Below, piece by piece: positions 37,695-46,594 of a DNA stretch of 64,000 bases. Both the position numbers and the translations under genes were made by a program. The stretch covers positions 2,917,331 to 2,981,330 of the forward strand of contig NZ_LT717701.1 of NCBI RefSeq assembly GCF_900157385.1, read 5' to 3'. Numbering within the stretch: position 1 is the stretch's first letter; each line of letters begins with the position of its first letter. The stretch comes from Mycobacterium terramassiliense (GTDB lineage: Bacteria > Actinomycetota > Actinomycetes > Mycobacteriales > Mycobacteriaceae). The notes beneath the pieces are model-generated. The model had not been told where the DNA came from and searched no databases. It worked only from the letters and a program-made list of their open reading frames with translations.

Positions 37695-37858
37695 CGGCGA
37701 TCGCAAGCGCGGCGGAGCCGGGCGCGGCGGGTCGCGGCCATCGGACTCGCGGCGATCGCAAGCGCGGCGGAGCCGGGCGCGGCGGGTCGCCGCCATCGGA
37801 CTCGCGGCGATCGCAAGCGCGGCGGAGCCGGGCGCGGCGGGTCGCCGCCATCGGACTC
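37694..37858 (+). repeat. three tandem 55-bp repeats beginning at a stop codon
   Basis: Units start at 37694, 37749 and 37804 with exact 55-bp spacing; each opens GCGGCGATCGCAAGCGCGGC and ends GCCATCGGACTC. Unit 1 differs from the others by one base. About 80% of positions match the array at 23988. The last base of the TAG stop of the flavoprotein gene starts unit 1. Confidence 0.95.
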
Positions 37859-37990
37859 GCGTACCCGGACGCGCCACCCATGCCCGGGCGCGCAGCGGTT
37901 TCACCGGAATTTCCCCGCGGGTGTCCAGGCTGAGTCGGCCGATGCGAAGACCGGAGCCCGCCGACGGCAGGCGACGGCAAAAGCATCCGA

Positions 37991-38869
37991 TCATGCCGCC
38001 GGTTCGGTGGGGTGCGAAATACCTTGCGCACCGGCGAGATCCGGCCAACCGGGGTAGGGCGGTGGCGTTCCGCGGAACGTCGGGCAGTGCTGCTGGTGGG
38101 GGCACCAGTCGCACAACCTCGACGGGCTGGGCCGGAAATCGCCCGTCGGCGCCGCGAATTGGATGGCGCGCCAGATCGCCATCAGCGTCTTCTCGAAGCG
38201 CAGCAGTTCCTCGTGCTCCGGCGCGTAATCCAGAACCTGGCCGTCGGCCAGATAGATGATGCGCAGCCGGGTGGGCAGCACACCGCGGGAACGCAACAGC
38301 GCCACCGCGTAGAACTTCATCTGAAACATCGCCTTGAACTCGGCCAGCGCCCGCGCGGCGGGCGGCGCCTTGCCGGTCTTGTAGTCGACCACCCGGACCT
38401 CACCGGTGGCCGCGACGTCGATCCGGTCGATGAAGCCGCGCAGCAGCGTGCCGTCGGCGAGCTCGACCTCGACGCGCTCCTCGCAGCATTGCGGGTCGAA
38501 CCGGGTCGGGTCCTCCAGCCGGTAATAGCCGGCGAGCAGCGCACGCGCGTCCGCCAGCAACTGAGCGCGCTGGTCGGGATCGACGTCGCCGGCCAGGTCG
38601 GGTTCGGCGGCGATCACCCGCTCCCAGGCGGGCTCGACCAGCGCGCCCGCGGTGTCCGGCCCGCGCTCCGCGGCGGGCAGTCCGTAGAGCTGCTCGAGGG
38701 CCGCGTGCACCACCGACCCGCGCAGCTGCGCCGTCGACGGCACCTCGGGCAACCGGTCGATCGCGCGGAACCGGTACAGCAACGGGCACTGCTTGAAGTC
38801 GGCCGCGCGCGACGGCGACAGCGCCGGTTTCGAGGCTGGGCGCCCGCGTCCGTCCGGCTGGTCCGTCAT
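37991..38869 (-). CDS. RecB-family nuclease with predicted Fe-S cluster (Cas4/AddB-C-like)
   Basis: A stand-alone PD-(D/E)XK nuclease. LRGSVVHAALEQLY (His), RGFIDRID (Asp) and VRVVDYKTGK (Asp-x-Lys) form the active site. Four cysteines, Cys28 (FKQCPLLYR) plus Cys253, Cys256 and Cys262 in CDWCPHQQHC, match the Fe-S staple of AddB and Cas4. No CRISPR genes or helicase are adjacent, so a repair role is likelier. TAGGCT lies 6 nt upstream of the ATG on the minus strand, divergent from trmI. Confidence 0.9.
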   Translation of the reverse strand: MTDQPDGRGRPASKPALSPSRAADFKQCPLLYRFRAIDRLPEVPSTAQLRGSVVHAALEQLYGLPAAERGPDTAGALVEPAWERVIAAEPDLAGDVDPDQRAQLLADARALLAGYYRLEDPTRFDPQCCEERVEVELADGTLLRGFIDRIDVAATGEVRVVDYKTGKAPPAARALAEFKAMFQMKFYAVALLRSRGVLPTRLRIIYLADGQVLDYAPEHEELLRFEKTLMAIWRAIQFAAPTGDFRPSPSRLCDWCPHQQHCPTFRGTPPPYPGWPDLAGAQGISHPTEPAA

Positions 38870-38943
38870 GAGCGCAGCCTAGGACCGGCCGCCGACAACC
38901 CCCAAGCACCCGCCGCGGCGAGTCGGCTGGCACGCTAGACGGC

Positions 38944-39786
38944 GTGTCCGCAACCGGCCCGTTTACCGCTGGCGAGCGGGTTCAACTCACCGACGCCAAG
39001 GGCCGGCACTACACGATGTGCCTCACTCCCGGCGCCGAGTTCCACACCCACCGCGGATCCATCGCACACGACGCGCTGATCGGGCTCGAGCAGGGCAGCG
39101 TCGTCAAATCCAGCAGCGGCGCGCAGTTTTTGGTGCTGCGCCCCCTGCTGATCGACTACGTGATGTCGATGCCCCGCGGCCCGCAGGTGATCTACCCCAA
39201 GGACGCCGCCCAGATCGTGCACGAGGGCGACATCTTTCCCGGCGCGCGGGTGCTGGAGGCCGGCGCCGGTTCCGGGGCGCTGACGTGCTCGCTGCTGCGG
39301 GCCGTCGGACCCGAGGGGCGGGTCGTCTCCTACGAGCAGCGCGCCGACCACGCCGAGCATGCCCGTCGCAACGTCACGGTGTTCTTCGACGGGGCGCCCG
39401 CCAACTGGGAGCTGCTCGTCAGCGACCTCGCGGACTCGGAGTTGCCCGACGGCTCCTTCGACCGCGCCGTGCTCGACATGCTCGCGCCGTGGGAGGTGCT
39501 CGGCGCGGCGGCGCGGCTGCTGATCCCCGGCGGGGTCCTGATGATCTACGTGGCCACCGTCACCCAGCTCTCGCGGACCGTCGAGGCACTGCGGGAACAG
39601 CAGTGCTGGACCGAGCCGCGCTCGTGGGAGACGCTGCAACGCGGCTGGAACGTCGTCGGCCTGGCGGTTCGCCCGCAGCATTCGATGCGCGGGCACACCG
39701 CGTTCCTGATATTCGCGCGGCGGCTCGCCCCCGGTGTCGTCGCGCCGGCGCCGCTGGGCCGCAAACGCGAGGGCCGCGACGGCTAG
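38944..39786 (+). CDS. trmI: TrmI, tRNA (adenine-58-N1)-methyltransferase
   Basis: TrmI makes m1A58 in the tRNA T-loop. The N-terminal beta domain (GERVQLTDAKGRHYTMCLTPG) is followed by the Rossmann SAM site VLEAGAGSGALTCSLLRAVG. VVSYEQRADHAEHARRN and AVLDMLAPWEVL are the target-binding motifs. It is 280 residues, the size of the tetrameric M. tuberculosis enzyme (Rv2118c). It is divergent from the RecB-like gene with 74 nt between. Its TAG stop again abuts a 55-bp repeat. Confidence 0.95.
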   Translation: MSATGPFTAGERVQLTDAKGRHYTMCLTPGAEFHTHRGSIAHDALIGLEQGSVVKSSSGAQFLVLRPLLIDYVMSMPRGPQVIYPKDAAQIVHEGDIFPGARVLEAGAGSGALTCSLLRAVGPEGRVVSYEQRADHAEHARRNVTVFFDGAPANWELLVSDLADSELPDGSFDRAVLDMLAPWEVLGAAARLLIPGGVLMIYVATVTQLSRTVEALREQQCWTEPRSWETLQRGWNVVGLAVRPQHSMRGHTAFLIFARRLAPGVVAPAPLGRKREGRDG

Positions 39787-39870
39787 CGGCGATCGCAAGC
39801 GCGGCGGAGCCGGGCGCTGGGGGTACCCCCGCGGAGCTGGGGGACGGGTCGCCACCATCGGGCCAGCCGC
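39786..39870 (+). repeat. single 55-bp repeat interrupted by the short GC palindrome element
   Basis: GCGGCGATCGCAAGCGCGGC opens the unit at the trmI stop. At 39817-39845 a 29-nt element (TGGGGGTACCCCCGC at its start) replaces four bases of the consensus, after which GGGTCGCCACCATCGGG resumes. The same short element, inverted, lies in murC at 5229-5257. Confidence 0.85.
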
Positions 39871-40164
39871 TTAATCGTCGCTGTGGCGCAGGCCCCGCCG
39901 CACCGATAGCAGCTCGAACTCGGGATGCGCCGCCACGAGGCGTTCGGCGGCGTCGAGCACATCGACCGCGTGGCCGCGGTCGCCGGACACGACGCCGACG
40001 CCGATCCCGGCACGCCGATGCAGATCCTGCCCACCGGTCTCGGCGGCCGACACGCTGAACTTGCGCTGCAACTCGGCCACGACCGGGCGAATCACCGATC
40101 GCTTCTGCTTGAGTGACCGCACGTCGCCCAGCAACACGTCGAACTCGAGCCAGCCGATCCACAC
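39871..40164 (-). CDS. DUF503-family protein
   Basis: A 97-residue protein of the DUF503 family, of unknown function, small ferredoxin-like fold. The sequence reads WIGWLEFDVLLGDVRSLKQKRSVIRP then AAETGGQDLHRRAGIGVGVVSGD and DVLDAAERLVAAHPEFELL. GTG at 40162-40164 is the natural start and gives the length seen in M. tuberculosis. The frame is continuous with the upstream lppK frame, so a fused 288-residue protein is formally possible; see lppK. Confidence 0.85.
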   Translation of the reverse strand: MWIGWLEFDVLLGDVRSLKQKRSVIRPVVAELQRKFSVSAAETGGQDLHRRAGIGVGVVSGDRGHAVDVLDAAERLVAAHPEFELLSVRRGLRHSDD

Positions 40165-40169
40165 CGGAG

Positions 40170-40737
40170 TCAGCCCGGGGGAGTCGGCGACGGAACATCG
40201 GCCGGGGCGCGGCGGGGGCCCCGCGGCCGAGTTGCCCAGCGCCAGCAGCATTTCGGCCGTTCGGCGGGACAACTGCCAACCTCCCTGGAACGGCGTGAAC
40301 TCCATGGGAAACGTGAATTTGCCGCTGTTCGCCTGGGCGGTGCTGACCGTGACGGTGGCCCGCACGTGGGACGGATTCTTGTCCGACCAGGCGATGTCGG
40401 TCGCCGCGAACGTCATCGGGAGGTAGCCGTTGTCCCGCAACGCGTTGGTGAAGTTGTCCAGGGTGGCCGCGCTCTCGGCGGTCGCGCCCTCGACCAGGCT
40501 CACCTTGTTGCCGCCCGGCACGTTGGGGTCGGCGAGCCGGTTCAGCACGTCGACCAGCGCGTCGGCCGCCGGCAGCGGAGCGGTCGGGGGGGACGCGACG
40601 ACGAGCGGGGTCGACGTGGCCGGGCCGCGGGAGGACGGCGAGGACACGACCTTCGGGCCGCTGTGCGAGCATCCGGCGAGCCCGATCGCCGCCACCGCGG
40701 CGGCGGCGCTCAGCGCAACGGACAGGCCTGCCTGCAT
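40170..40737 (-). CDS. lppK: LppK lipoprotein, apparent 1-nt frameshift near its 3' end
   Basis: A lipoprotein: hydrophobic signal with lipobox LAGC (Cys23), Pro/Ser-rich region, then a compact domain (DVLNRLADPNVPGGNKVSLV to FTPFQGGWQLSRRTAEMLLALG) typical of low-molecular-weight LppK-like proteins. As read, the frame runs on into DUF503. Removing one base from the G5C4 run at 40214-40222 would give a tail ADVPSPTPPG and a TGA at 40170-40172, yielding about 188 residues, the normal LppK size. Either a base-calling artefact or a real indel. Confidence 0.75.
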
Positions 40738-40954
40738 GTGGTTCGTTCGGGTCAGGCGCCCGCGGCCGCCGTCGGGCCAACGGGTGCAATGGATGTCACA
40801 GCGGGGGCCGCCGCGCCGGGGAGACGGCGCCGGCGGAGCCCGTGGCGAGGGCTTTTGGGGCCACGGTCGTCCTTTCGCTCGGCGCGATTCGTGGCAGAGA
40901 TTACCAGTGGAACCAAAGTCTTAACTTTTCGTGAGCATTTGACTGCGCACATCA

Positions 40955-40970
40955 ACCGGCAATCGCCGGT
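40955..40970 (+). promoter_or_regulatory. short palindrome upstream of mpa
   Basis: ACCGGC (40955-40960) and GCCGGT (40965-40970) flank AATC. The palindrome is 48 nt before the mpa start, between a TTGACT at 40938-40943 and the AAAGGAG ribosome site. It could be an operator or a leader hairpin. Confidence 0.3.
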
Positions 40971-41017
40971 AGCTTTGAAGTACCACCGCGAATCTCGGGG
41001 CGGGAAAGGAGCGCAAC

Positions 41018-42847
41018 ATGGGTGACTCAGAGCGTTCTGACGCATTCGGCAACGCCGGTGACACGGGCATGTCCAGCAGCGACGCTGCCGAATTGGAACA
41101 GTTACGCCGTGAGGCAGCGGTGCTGCGCGAACAACTCGAGCACGCGGTTGGGGCGCCCGGTGGCGCTCGGTCTGCCCGCGACGTGCATCAGCTCGAAGCC
41201 CGGATCGACTCGCTGGCTGCGCGGAATTCCAAGTTGATGGACACCCTCAAGGAGGCGCGTCAGCAACTGTTGGCGCTGCGTGAAGAGGTCGACCGGCTCG
41301 GTCAGCCGCCCAGCGGCTACGGCGTCCTGTTGGCGGCGCACGAGGACGACACCGTCGACGTCTTCACCTCCGGGCGCAAGATGCGCCTGACGTGCTCGCC
41401 CAACATCGAGGTGGGAGCGCTCCGGAAGGGGCAGACGGTCCGCCTCAACGAGGCCCTGACCGTTGTCGAGGCCGGCACGTTCGAATCGGTCGGCGAGATC
41501 TCCACCTTGCGGGAGGTGCTCAACGACGGGCACCGGGCGCTCGTCGTCGGACACGCCGACGAGGAACGCATCGTTTGGCTGGCCGAGCCGCTGGTCGCCG
41601 AGGACCTGCCGGACGGCGTTCCCGACGCCCTCAACGACGACACCAAGCCCCGCAAGCTGCGACCGGGCGACTCGCTTCTGGTCGACACCAAGGCCGGCTA
41701 CGCCTTCGAGCGCATCCCCAAGGCCGAGGTCGAAGACCTGGTGCTGGAAGAGGTGCCCGACGTCAGCTACCAGGACATCGGTGGCCTGACCCGCCAGATC
41801 GAGCAGATCCGCGACGCCGTCGAGCTGCCGTTCCTGCACAAGGAGCTCTACCGCGAGTACGCGCTGCGCCCGCCCAAAGGTGTGCTGCTCTACGGCCCGC
41901 CCGGCTGCGGTAAGACCCTGATCGCCAAAGCGGTCGCGAACTCGTTGGCCAAGAAGATGGCCGAGGTGCGCGGCGACGACGCCCGCGAGGCGAAGTCGTA
42001 CTTCCTCAACATCAAGGGCCCGGAGCTGCTGAACAAGTTCGTCGGCGAGACCGAGCGCCACATTCGGTTGATCTTCCAGCGCGCCCGCGAGAAGGCGTCG
42101 GAAGGCACGCCGGTGATCGTGTTCTTCGACGAGATGGATTCGATCTTCCGCACCCGCGGCACCGGGGTCTCCTCCGACGTGGAGACGACGGTGGTCCCGC
42201 AGCTGCTCAGCGAGATCGACGGCGTGGAGGGCCTGGAGAACGTCATCGTGATCGGCGCGTCCAACCGCGAGGACATGATCGACCCGGCGATCCTGCGGCC
42301 AGGGCGCCTCGACGTCAAGATCAAGATCGAGCGTCCCGACGCCGAGGCGGCGCAGGACATCTTCTCGAAGTACCTGATCGAGTCGCTGCCGCTGCACGCC
42401 GACGACCTCGCCGAGTTCGACGGCGACCGCACTGCATGCATCAAGGCGATGATCGAAAAGGTCGTCGAGCGGATGTACGCCGAGATCGACGACAACCGGT
42501 TCCTGGAGGTCACCTACGCCAACGGTGACAAAGAGGTCATGTACTTCAAGGACTTCAACTCCGGGGCGATGATCCAGAACGTCGTCGACCGGGCGAAGAA
42601 GAACGCCATCAAGTCGGTGCTGGAGACCGGTCAACCCGGCCTGCGCATCCAGCACCTGCTCGACTCGATCGTCGACGAGTTCGCCGAGAACGAGGACCTG
42701 CCCAACACCACCAACCCCGATGACTGGGCGCGGATTTCGGGCAAGAAGGGCGAGCGGATCGTCTACATCCGCACGCTGGTCACCGGCAAGTCGTCGAGCG
42801 CGTCGCGTGCCATCGACACCGAGTCCAACCTGGGTCAGTACCTGTAA
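41018..42847 (+). CDS. mpa: Mpa (ARC), proteasomal AAA+ ATPase
   Basis: Mpa binds Pup, unfolds pupylated proteins and feeds the 20S core. N-terminal coiled coils (about 20-95) bind Pup. Tandem OB domains follow (95-245). The AAA module has Walker A GPPGCGKT (293-300), Walker B VIVFFDEMDSIF and arginine-finger region RGTGVSSDVETTVV. The C-terminal GQYL tail docks into the proteasome alpha ring. It has 609 residues, the normal size. AAAGGAG precedes ATG 41018. Confidence 0.97.
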   Translation: MGDSERSDAFGNAGDTGMSSSDAAELEQLRREAAVLREQLEHAVGAPGGARSARDVHQLEARIDSLAARNSKLMDTLKEARQQLLALREEVDRLGQPPSGYGVLLAAHEDDTVDVFTSGRKMRLTCSPNIEVGALRKGQTVRLNEALTVVEAGTFESVGEISTLREVLNDGHRALVVGHADEERIVWLAEPLVAEDLPDGVPDALNDDTKPRKLRPGDSLLVDTKAGYAFERIPKAEVEDLVLEEVPDVSYQDIGGLTRQIEQIRDAVELPFLHKELYREYALRPPKGVLLYGPPGCGKTLIAKAVANSLAKKMAEVRGDDAREAKSYFLNIKGPELLNKFVGETERHIRLIFQRAREKASEGTPVIVFFDEMDSIFRTRGTGVSSDVETTVVPQLLSEIDGVEGLENVIVIGASNREDMIDPAILRPGRLDVKIKIERPDAEAAQDIFSKYLIESLPLHADDLAEFDGDRTACIKAMIEKVVERMYAEIDDNRFLEVTYANGDKEVMYFKDFNSGAMIQNVVDRAKKNAIKSVLETGQPGLRIQHLLDSIVDEFAENEDLPNTTNPDDWARISGKKGERIVYIRTLVTGKSSSASRAIDTESNLGQYL

Positions 42848-42881
42848 ACATTTGTCGGTCACACCGACTAACGTCGCCCAG

Positions 42882-44669
42882 GTGCGGCTACGTTTCGATC
42901 CCGGTGACGACGACGCGTACCTCGAGTTGCGCGACGCGCTGCTCGACGAACTCCACGCCTGGCTGGGTGAGTCCGAGTCCGAACGGGACGAGGTGGTCGC
43001 CGATGTTGCCTTCTTCCTGGACTGGCGGTACCGGGAATCGACCGGCGTCCTCGACGAGTTCACGCCCGGCGAGCTGGCGGAGTTTCTGGTCGACTGGTGT
43101 CCGCGCCGGTTGACCGGGCGCGCCGACGCGGCGGTGGGTTTGTGCTACGCGGTCGGTGCCTACGTCGACTTCATGGCGGCCACCGAACGTCTCGTTGGCG
43201 GGGTCGAGCGGGCGGCCCGGTTGCGAAGAATGGTCGACGATCTCGCCCCGACCGTGCTCGCGGAAACGCGCGACCCCACCCCGGCAGGGGAGCCGTCCGA
43301 CGAAGAACCTGAGCTCTTCGAGTTGCCGTTCGCTTGCGCCTCGCCGCCGATGCGGGACGTCCAGGCGGCCGCGGGCGCAGCGCCATTGCTGACGAAAGTT
43401 GCTGCCCTGCGCGACTATCTGGGCCCCGACGGCAAGCAGCTGACGGACACGGGGAACCTGCACGTGGCCGACGGCCGGGCGCTGGTTGAATTGCTCGAGA
43501 CCGGCGACGAGATGGATCTCCAGCTCGGCGACGAGACCTTGAAGCTCACCACGACCGCGAGTTTGAGGTGCTTGAACTTCATCCTTGACGTCGCTATCGA
43601 GGCTGGCGCGGTCCGCGTGCGCCACCGTCACGTCGTTCCGGCGCGGGAGTGGGAGGCGCGCCCGGCCGTTGCTCGGGCGGAGGCGCTTTTCGCGGCGATC
43701 ATCGATGTGGGCCCGCTGCGCTCGCAATGCTCGGGCGGCCTGTGGCCTTCCGACGAACCGCTCGGATTGTTCGACGACGGGATCGTGCACTGGCTGGTTC
43801 CGCTGCTCGCACCCAACGCCCCCGAGCAGCCTTTCGAGTCCCTCGTGGGCTGGGCCGAATTGACGATTTCCCCGCAGACGCAGCGGTACTGGCCCGACGA
43901 ATCGGACGCGGTGGAGGGCTTCATCGACGAGGGCGTCGGCCGCATCGTGCAGGTCCTCGAGGACGCCGGTGTCGTGCGCTGGACTGACCGCGTCGAGTCA
44001 CCACAACCGGTCGGGCCCAGCTATTGGACCGGCGGCACGGTGTCACTGACCGCCCTCGGCCGCCACGTCCTGCCCGGTCGCCTCGAACGTGCCGGATACG
44101 CGCTGCGTCGCGATCCCGCCGCCGAGGGCGACGGCGCTGAGTTGATCGACGCGATGCTCTCGGCCGCCGACACCCAGCACGAGTCTTTGGTGGCCCGGTG
44201 GCAGGCCGACCGTCCCGTCGTCGAGCGGGTGCGCATGCTCATCGAGGCCATTGCCGAGGCGTCCAGCGCCGCGAGTCGGATGATGGGCTTTGTCGCACTG
44301 GACATGTTCGACATCGAGGTGGCCGAACCCCTGGTGCGACAGCTGTTGGACACCCCCGCCGCCGGGCATGCGGCGCTGTGGTTGATAGGGCGCGACCCCG
44401 CCGACGCCGCGGTGCTCGGCAGCTTCGTCGACGTGGGGGTGCTCATCGACGTGCTCTCGCGCGACGTGGACGATCCCGATGAGCTTTGCGGCCTGTTCGC
44501 CGGGATGTCCGAACCGGTGCAGCTGCTCGAAAGCATGTGGCGACACCCGGCGCCCGAGACGGCGCAGGTCCTCGAAGCGCTCGGTCGCCACCTGCCGGAC
44601 CGGACGCTCGCCAAGGCCGCGCGCAAGGCCGCGGTACGTCACCGCAGCTGGATCGCGAATCGCCCCTAG
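42882..44669 (+). CDS. large protein of unknown function beside mpa
   Basis: A 595-residue soluble, acidic protein without a domain I can name confidently. The N-terminal third is helical (YLELRDALLDELHAWLG, EFLVDWCPRRLTGRADAAVGLCYAVGAYVDF). A central block LRDYLGPDGKQLTDTGNLHVADGRALVELLETGD resembles a helper region seen in actinobacterial proteins of the pRiA4b ORF-3 type. The last third (450-595) is made of helical, HEAT-like repeats. TAACGT seven nt before GTG 42882 supports this start. I recall no equivalent between mpa and the next gene in M. tuberculosis. Confidence 0.8.
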   Translation: MRLRFDPGDDDAYLELRDALLDELHAWLGESESERDEVVADVAFFLDWRYRESTGVLDEFTPGELAEFLVDWCPRRLTGRADAAVGLCYAVGAYVDFMAATERLVGGVERAARLRRMVDDLAPTVLAETRDPTPAGEPSDEEPELFELPFACASPPMRDVQAAAGAAPLLTKVAALRDYLGPDGKQLTDTGNLHVADGRALVELLETGDEMDLQLGDETLKLTTTASLRCLNFILDVAIEAGAVRVRHRHVVPAREWEARPAVARAEALFAAIIDVGPLRSQCSGGLWPSDEPLGLFDDGIVHWLVPLLAPNAPEQPFESLVGWAELTISPQTQRYWPDESDAVEGFIDEGVGRIVQVLEDAGVVRWTDRVESPQPVGPSYWTGGTVSLTALGRHVLPGRLERAGYALRRDPAAEGDGAELIDAMLSAADTQHESLVARWQADRPVVERVRMLIEAIAEASSAASRMMGFVALDMFDIEVAEPLVRQLLDTPAAGHAALWLIGRDPADAAVLGSFVDVGVLIDVLSRDVDDPDELCGLFAGMSEPVQLLESMWRHPAPETAQVLEALGRHLPDRTLAKAARKAAVRHRSWIANRP

Positions 44670-44670
44670 C

Positions 44671-45273
44671 TCACGTCTCGAGGGAGTAGCTGTTGGTCAG
44701 GTTGTCCTGCAGCACCTGGGCGGCCTCGGTTCTGGTGTCCACCCGCAACTCGTCGGTGAGGACCCGCGGCTGGTAGCTCCACCCGTCCGGCAGCTCCAGC
44801 CGGCTGGCCAGCCCCGGCAGGTCTTCGCGCGTCAGGTTCGGGTCGGCGACCTGGCTCCACGTCTGCATGACCCAGCGCTTTCCGTGGGGATCGATGAGCT
44901 CGTAGACCTCTTGGCCGGCGTTGAAGACGAACACCGTGTGCCGGCTCACCTTGTTGACGGTGAAGGGCGACGGGTTCATCGAGGACAGCAGGACGGTGGC
45001 CTGCAGGATCATTTCGATTCCCCCGAAGGTCTTCGTCACCTGCGGGCCCTGCTGTTCCTTTTCGATGGAGTTCATCAGCCAATAGCGGGGGCCGTTGAGG
45101 AGCGCTGCGGCAGCGCCGTTTTCGGCGGCAATCGCGTGCGGGTCCAATGCCGACCACAGCGCGTCGGGACAGTCATTGAGCGGGAAGCTGTTGTAGACCG
45201 CGGCCTGCGGGCCCGCCTCGCCGGGGGTCACGAGAAGCACTTCGCCGTAACGTTTTCCAGCCAGGTCCGTCAT
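44671..45273 (-). CDS. conserved mycobacterial protein (Rv2114-like)
   Basis: A 200-residue protein with no named domain. It opens MTDLAGKRYGEVLLVTPG. It contains YNSFPLNDCPDALWSALD and WLMNSIEK, and ends with RVDTRTEAAQVLQDNLTNSYSLET; the fold looks globular and soluble. It is encoded 10 nt after the membrane protein gene on the same strand, so the two are likely cotranscribed. Function unknown; the pair stays with mpa and dop in M. tuberculosis too. Confidence 0.8.
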   Translation of the reverse strand: MTDLAGKRYGEVLLVTPGEAGPQAAVYNSFPLNDCPDALWSALDPHAIAAENGAAAALLNGPRYWLMNSIEKEQQGPQVTKTFGGIEMILQATVLLSSMNPSPFTVNKVSRHTVFVFNAGQEVYELIDPHGKRWVMQTWSQVADPNLTREDLPGLASRLELPDGWSYQPRVLTDELRVDTRTEAAQVLQDNLTNSYSLET

Positions 45274-45283
45274 CCGTGTGAAA

Positions 45284-46480
45284 TTAATCACTGGCGCTGG
45301 TGGCGTCAACTTCACACGCCGTCGCCCCGACGGCGCCGCGGTAGCGGTTCCGTGCGATCAGCGTCGCGTGCAGGTCCTCGATCAGCGGATCGAGGAACGT
45401 GGAGCGATATTCGGCGTCGCCGGCCGCGCGGGCGCTGATGTACATGAACGTCAACGCGCCGAGGAACAAGGTCATGTGGATCAGCGAATCGGGAACCGGC
45501 AGCGTGAATCCCAGCACCGTCGCGGTGCTGGCGTAGGTGTGGGTCCATTCGTTCAGCAGCGACGGCGTCAGCACGATCAGCCCCAGAATCAAGTAGATGC
45601 TGGCGGTCACCACCGCGACCACGAGGATTTGCGCCATTTGCGACGCGGCCAGCACGAAGACGACGTTGAGGCGTTCGGCCCGGGTCAGCGGCGCGCAGTC
45701 GGAGGCATCGGGCATGTCCGCGAAAGGCGTGTCGGCAAGCTGTTCACTGTCTTTGGGCAGGACCGCCAGCGTGGGCCGCAGCGCCGGCTTGGCCCGCTCC
45801 CACGTCGCGGAGACGACGAAGGCCACGGCGATCGAGAGCAGAAAGGCGATCGCCAGCCCCAGCCGTTGCCCGCTGATGGTCTTGGCCATGATCCATACAT
45901 AGGTGTTGAAGAACACCAAGGCGGTCAGCAGCACGACCGGCAGGGCGCGGACCACCAAGGCCCCCACGGTGGCAAGGTGCGACAGCATCATGCGTACCGC
46001 CCACCCGACGATGGATCCGACGCCGCAGCCGGTCAGGATCAGCACCGCGGCCACGACGATGGCCTCCTGCACCAGTTCCCCTGGTCCGCCCACGGTGATC
46101 CCGACGCATGCCACGACGAGCACCGCGAGGGTCGCCACCGCCGCGCGGGTCCTGCCGCGTCGCGACCGCGACACCACCCAGCCGACGACGGCCATCAGCG
46201 GAAGCGCGAGCCCCAGGATCCCTAGCATGACCAATTGCGGGGTCGTCGGGTCACCGGTGATCTCGACGTCGTGGCCGCCGGTGATCAGGTAGATCGGCAG
46301 GATGCAGGCCTGCAACGTTCCGTAGGCGGCCAGCATGGGGGCCGACCGCGGCCACAGCCGCCGCCACCGGGACCGCCTGGTCAGCACCGAGGGCAAACCG
46401 CGCTCGAGGAACCAGCTTTCGGCCCGATACCCCGGAGCAGCGCCGGCCGTCCCCGGCGCCCGGCGCAGAGAAGGGCTCAT
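45284..46480 (-). CDS. integral membrane protein (Rv2113-like)
   Basis: A 398-residue polytopic protein with about eight hydrophobic segments (for example 48-68, 82-104, 117-134, 139-158, 172-192, 207-224, 275-305, 325-345). A cytoplasmic loop DSEQLADTPFADMPDASDCAPLTRAERL lies between the fourth pair. No enzyme motif is visible. It is convergent with the mpa side and divergent from dop. Function unknown. Confidence 0.8.
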   Translation of the reverse strand: MSPSLRRAPGTAGAAPGYRAESWFLERGLPSVLTRRSRWRRLWPRSAPMLAAYGTLQACILPIYLITGGHDVEITGDPTTPQLVMLGILGLALPLMAVVGWVVSRSRRGRTRAAVATLAVLVVACVGITVGGPGELVQEAIVVAAVLILTGCGVGSIVGWAVRMMLSHLATVGALVVRALPVVLLTALVFFNTYVWIMAKTISGQRLGLAIAFLLSIAVAFVVSATWERAKPALRPTLAVLPKDSEQLADTPFADMPDASDCAPLTRAERLNVVFVLAASQMAQILVVAVVTASIYLILGLIVLTPSLLNEWTHTYASTATVLGFTLPVPDSLIHMTLFLGALTFMYISARAAGDAEYRSTFLDPLIEDLHATLIARNRYRGAVGATACEVDATSASD

Positions 46481-46582
46481 GCGGGCTCACCCTAGTGGCG
46501 ATCGGCACGCACGATGGTCGTTACCGCGCCGAATTCGGACGCCCAGATCACCCCGCCGGGCAGCCTCCCTCATTGCCGGGCC

Positions 46583-46588
46583 TATCTT
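46583..46588 (+). promoter_or_regulatory. leaderless -10 element for dop
   Basis: TATCTT ends 6 nt before ATG 46595, so dop is probably transcribed from its initiation codon. Confidence 0.55.
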
Positions 46589-46594
46589 GAAGTA

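Noticed and set aside
37991..38869. Cas4 nuclease of a CRISPR system
   Set aside because: The fold and Cys cluster fit, but no cas1, cas2 or array is present and the gene is a known stand-alone mycobacterial RecB-like protein.
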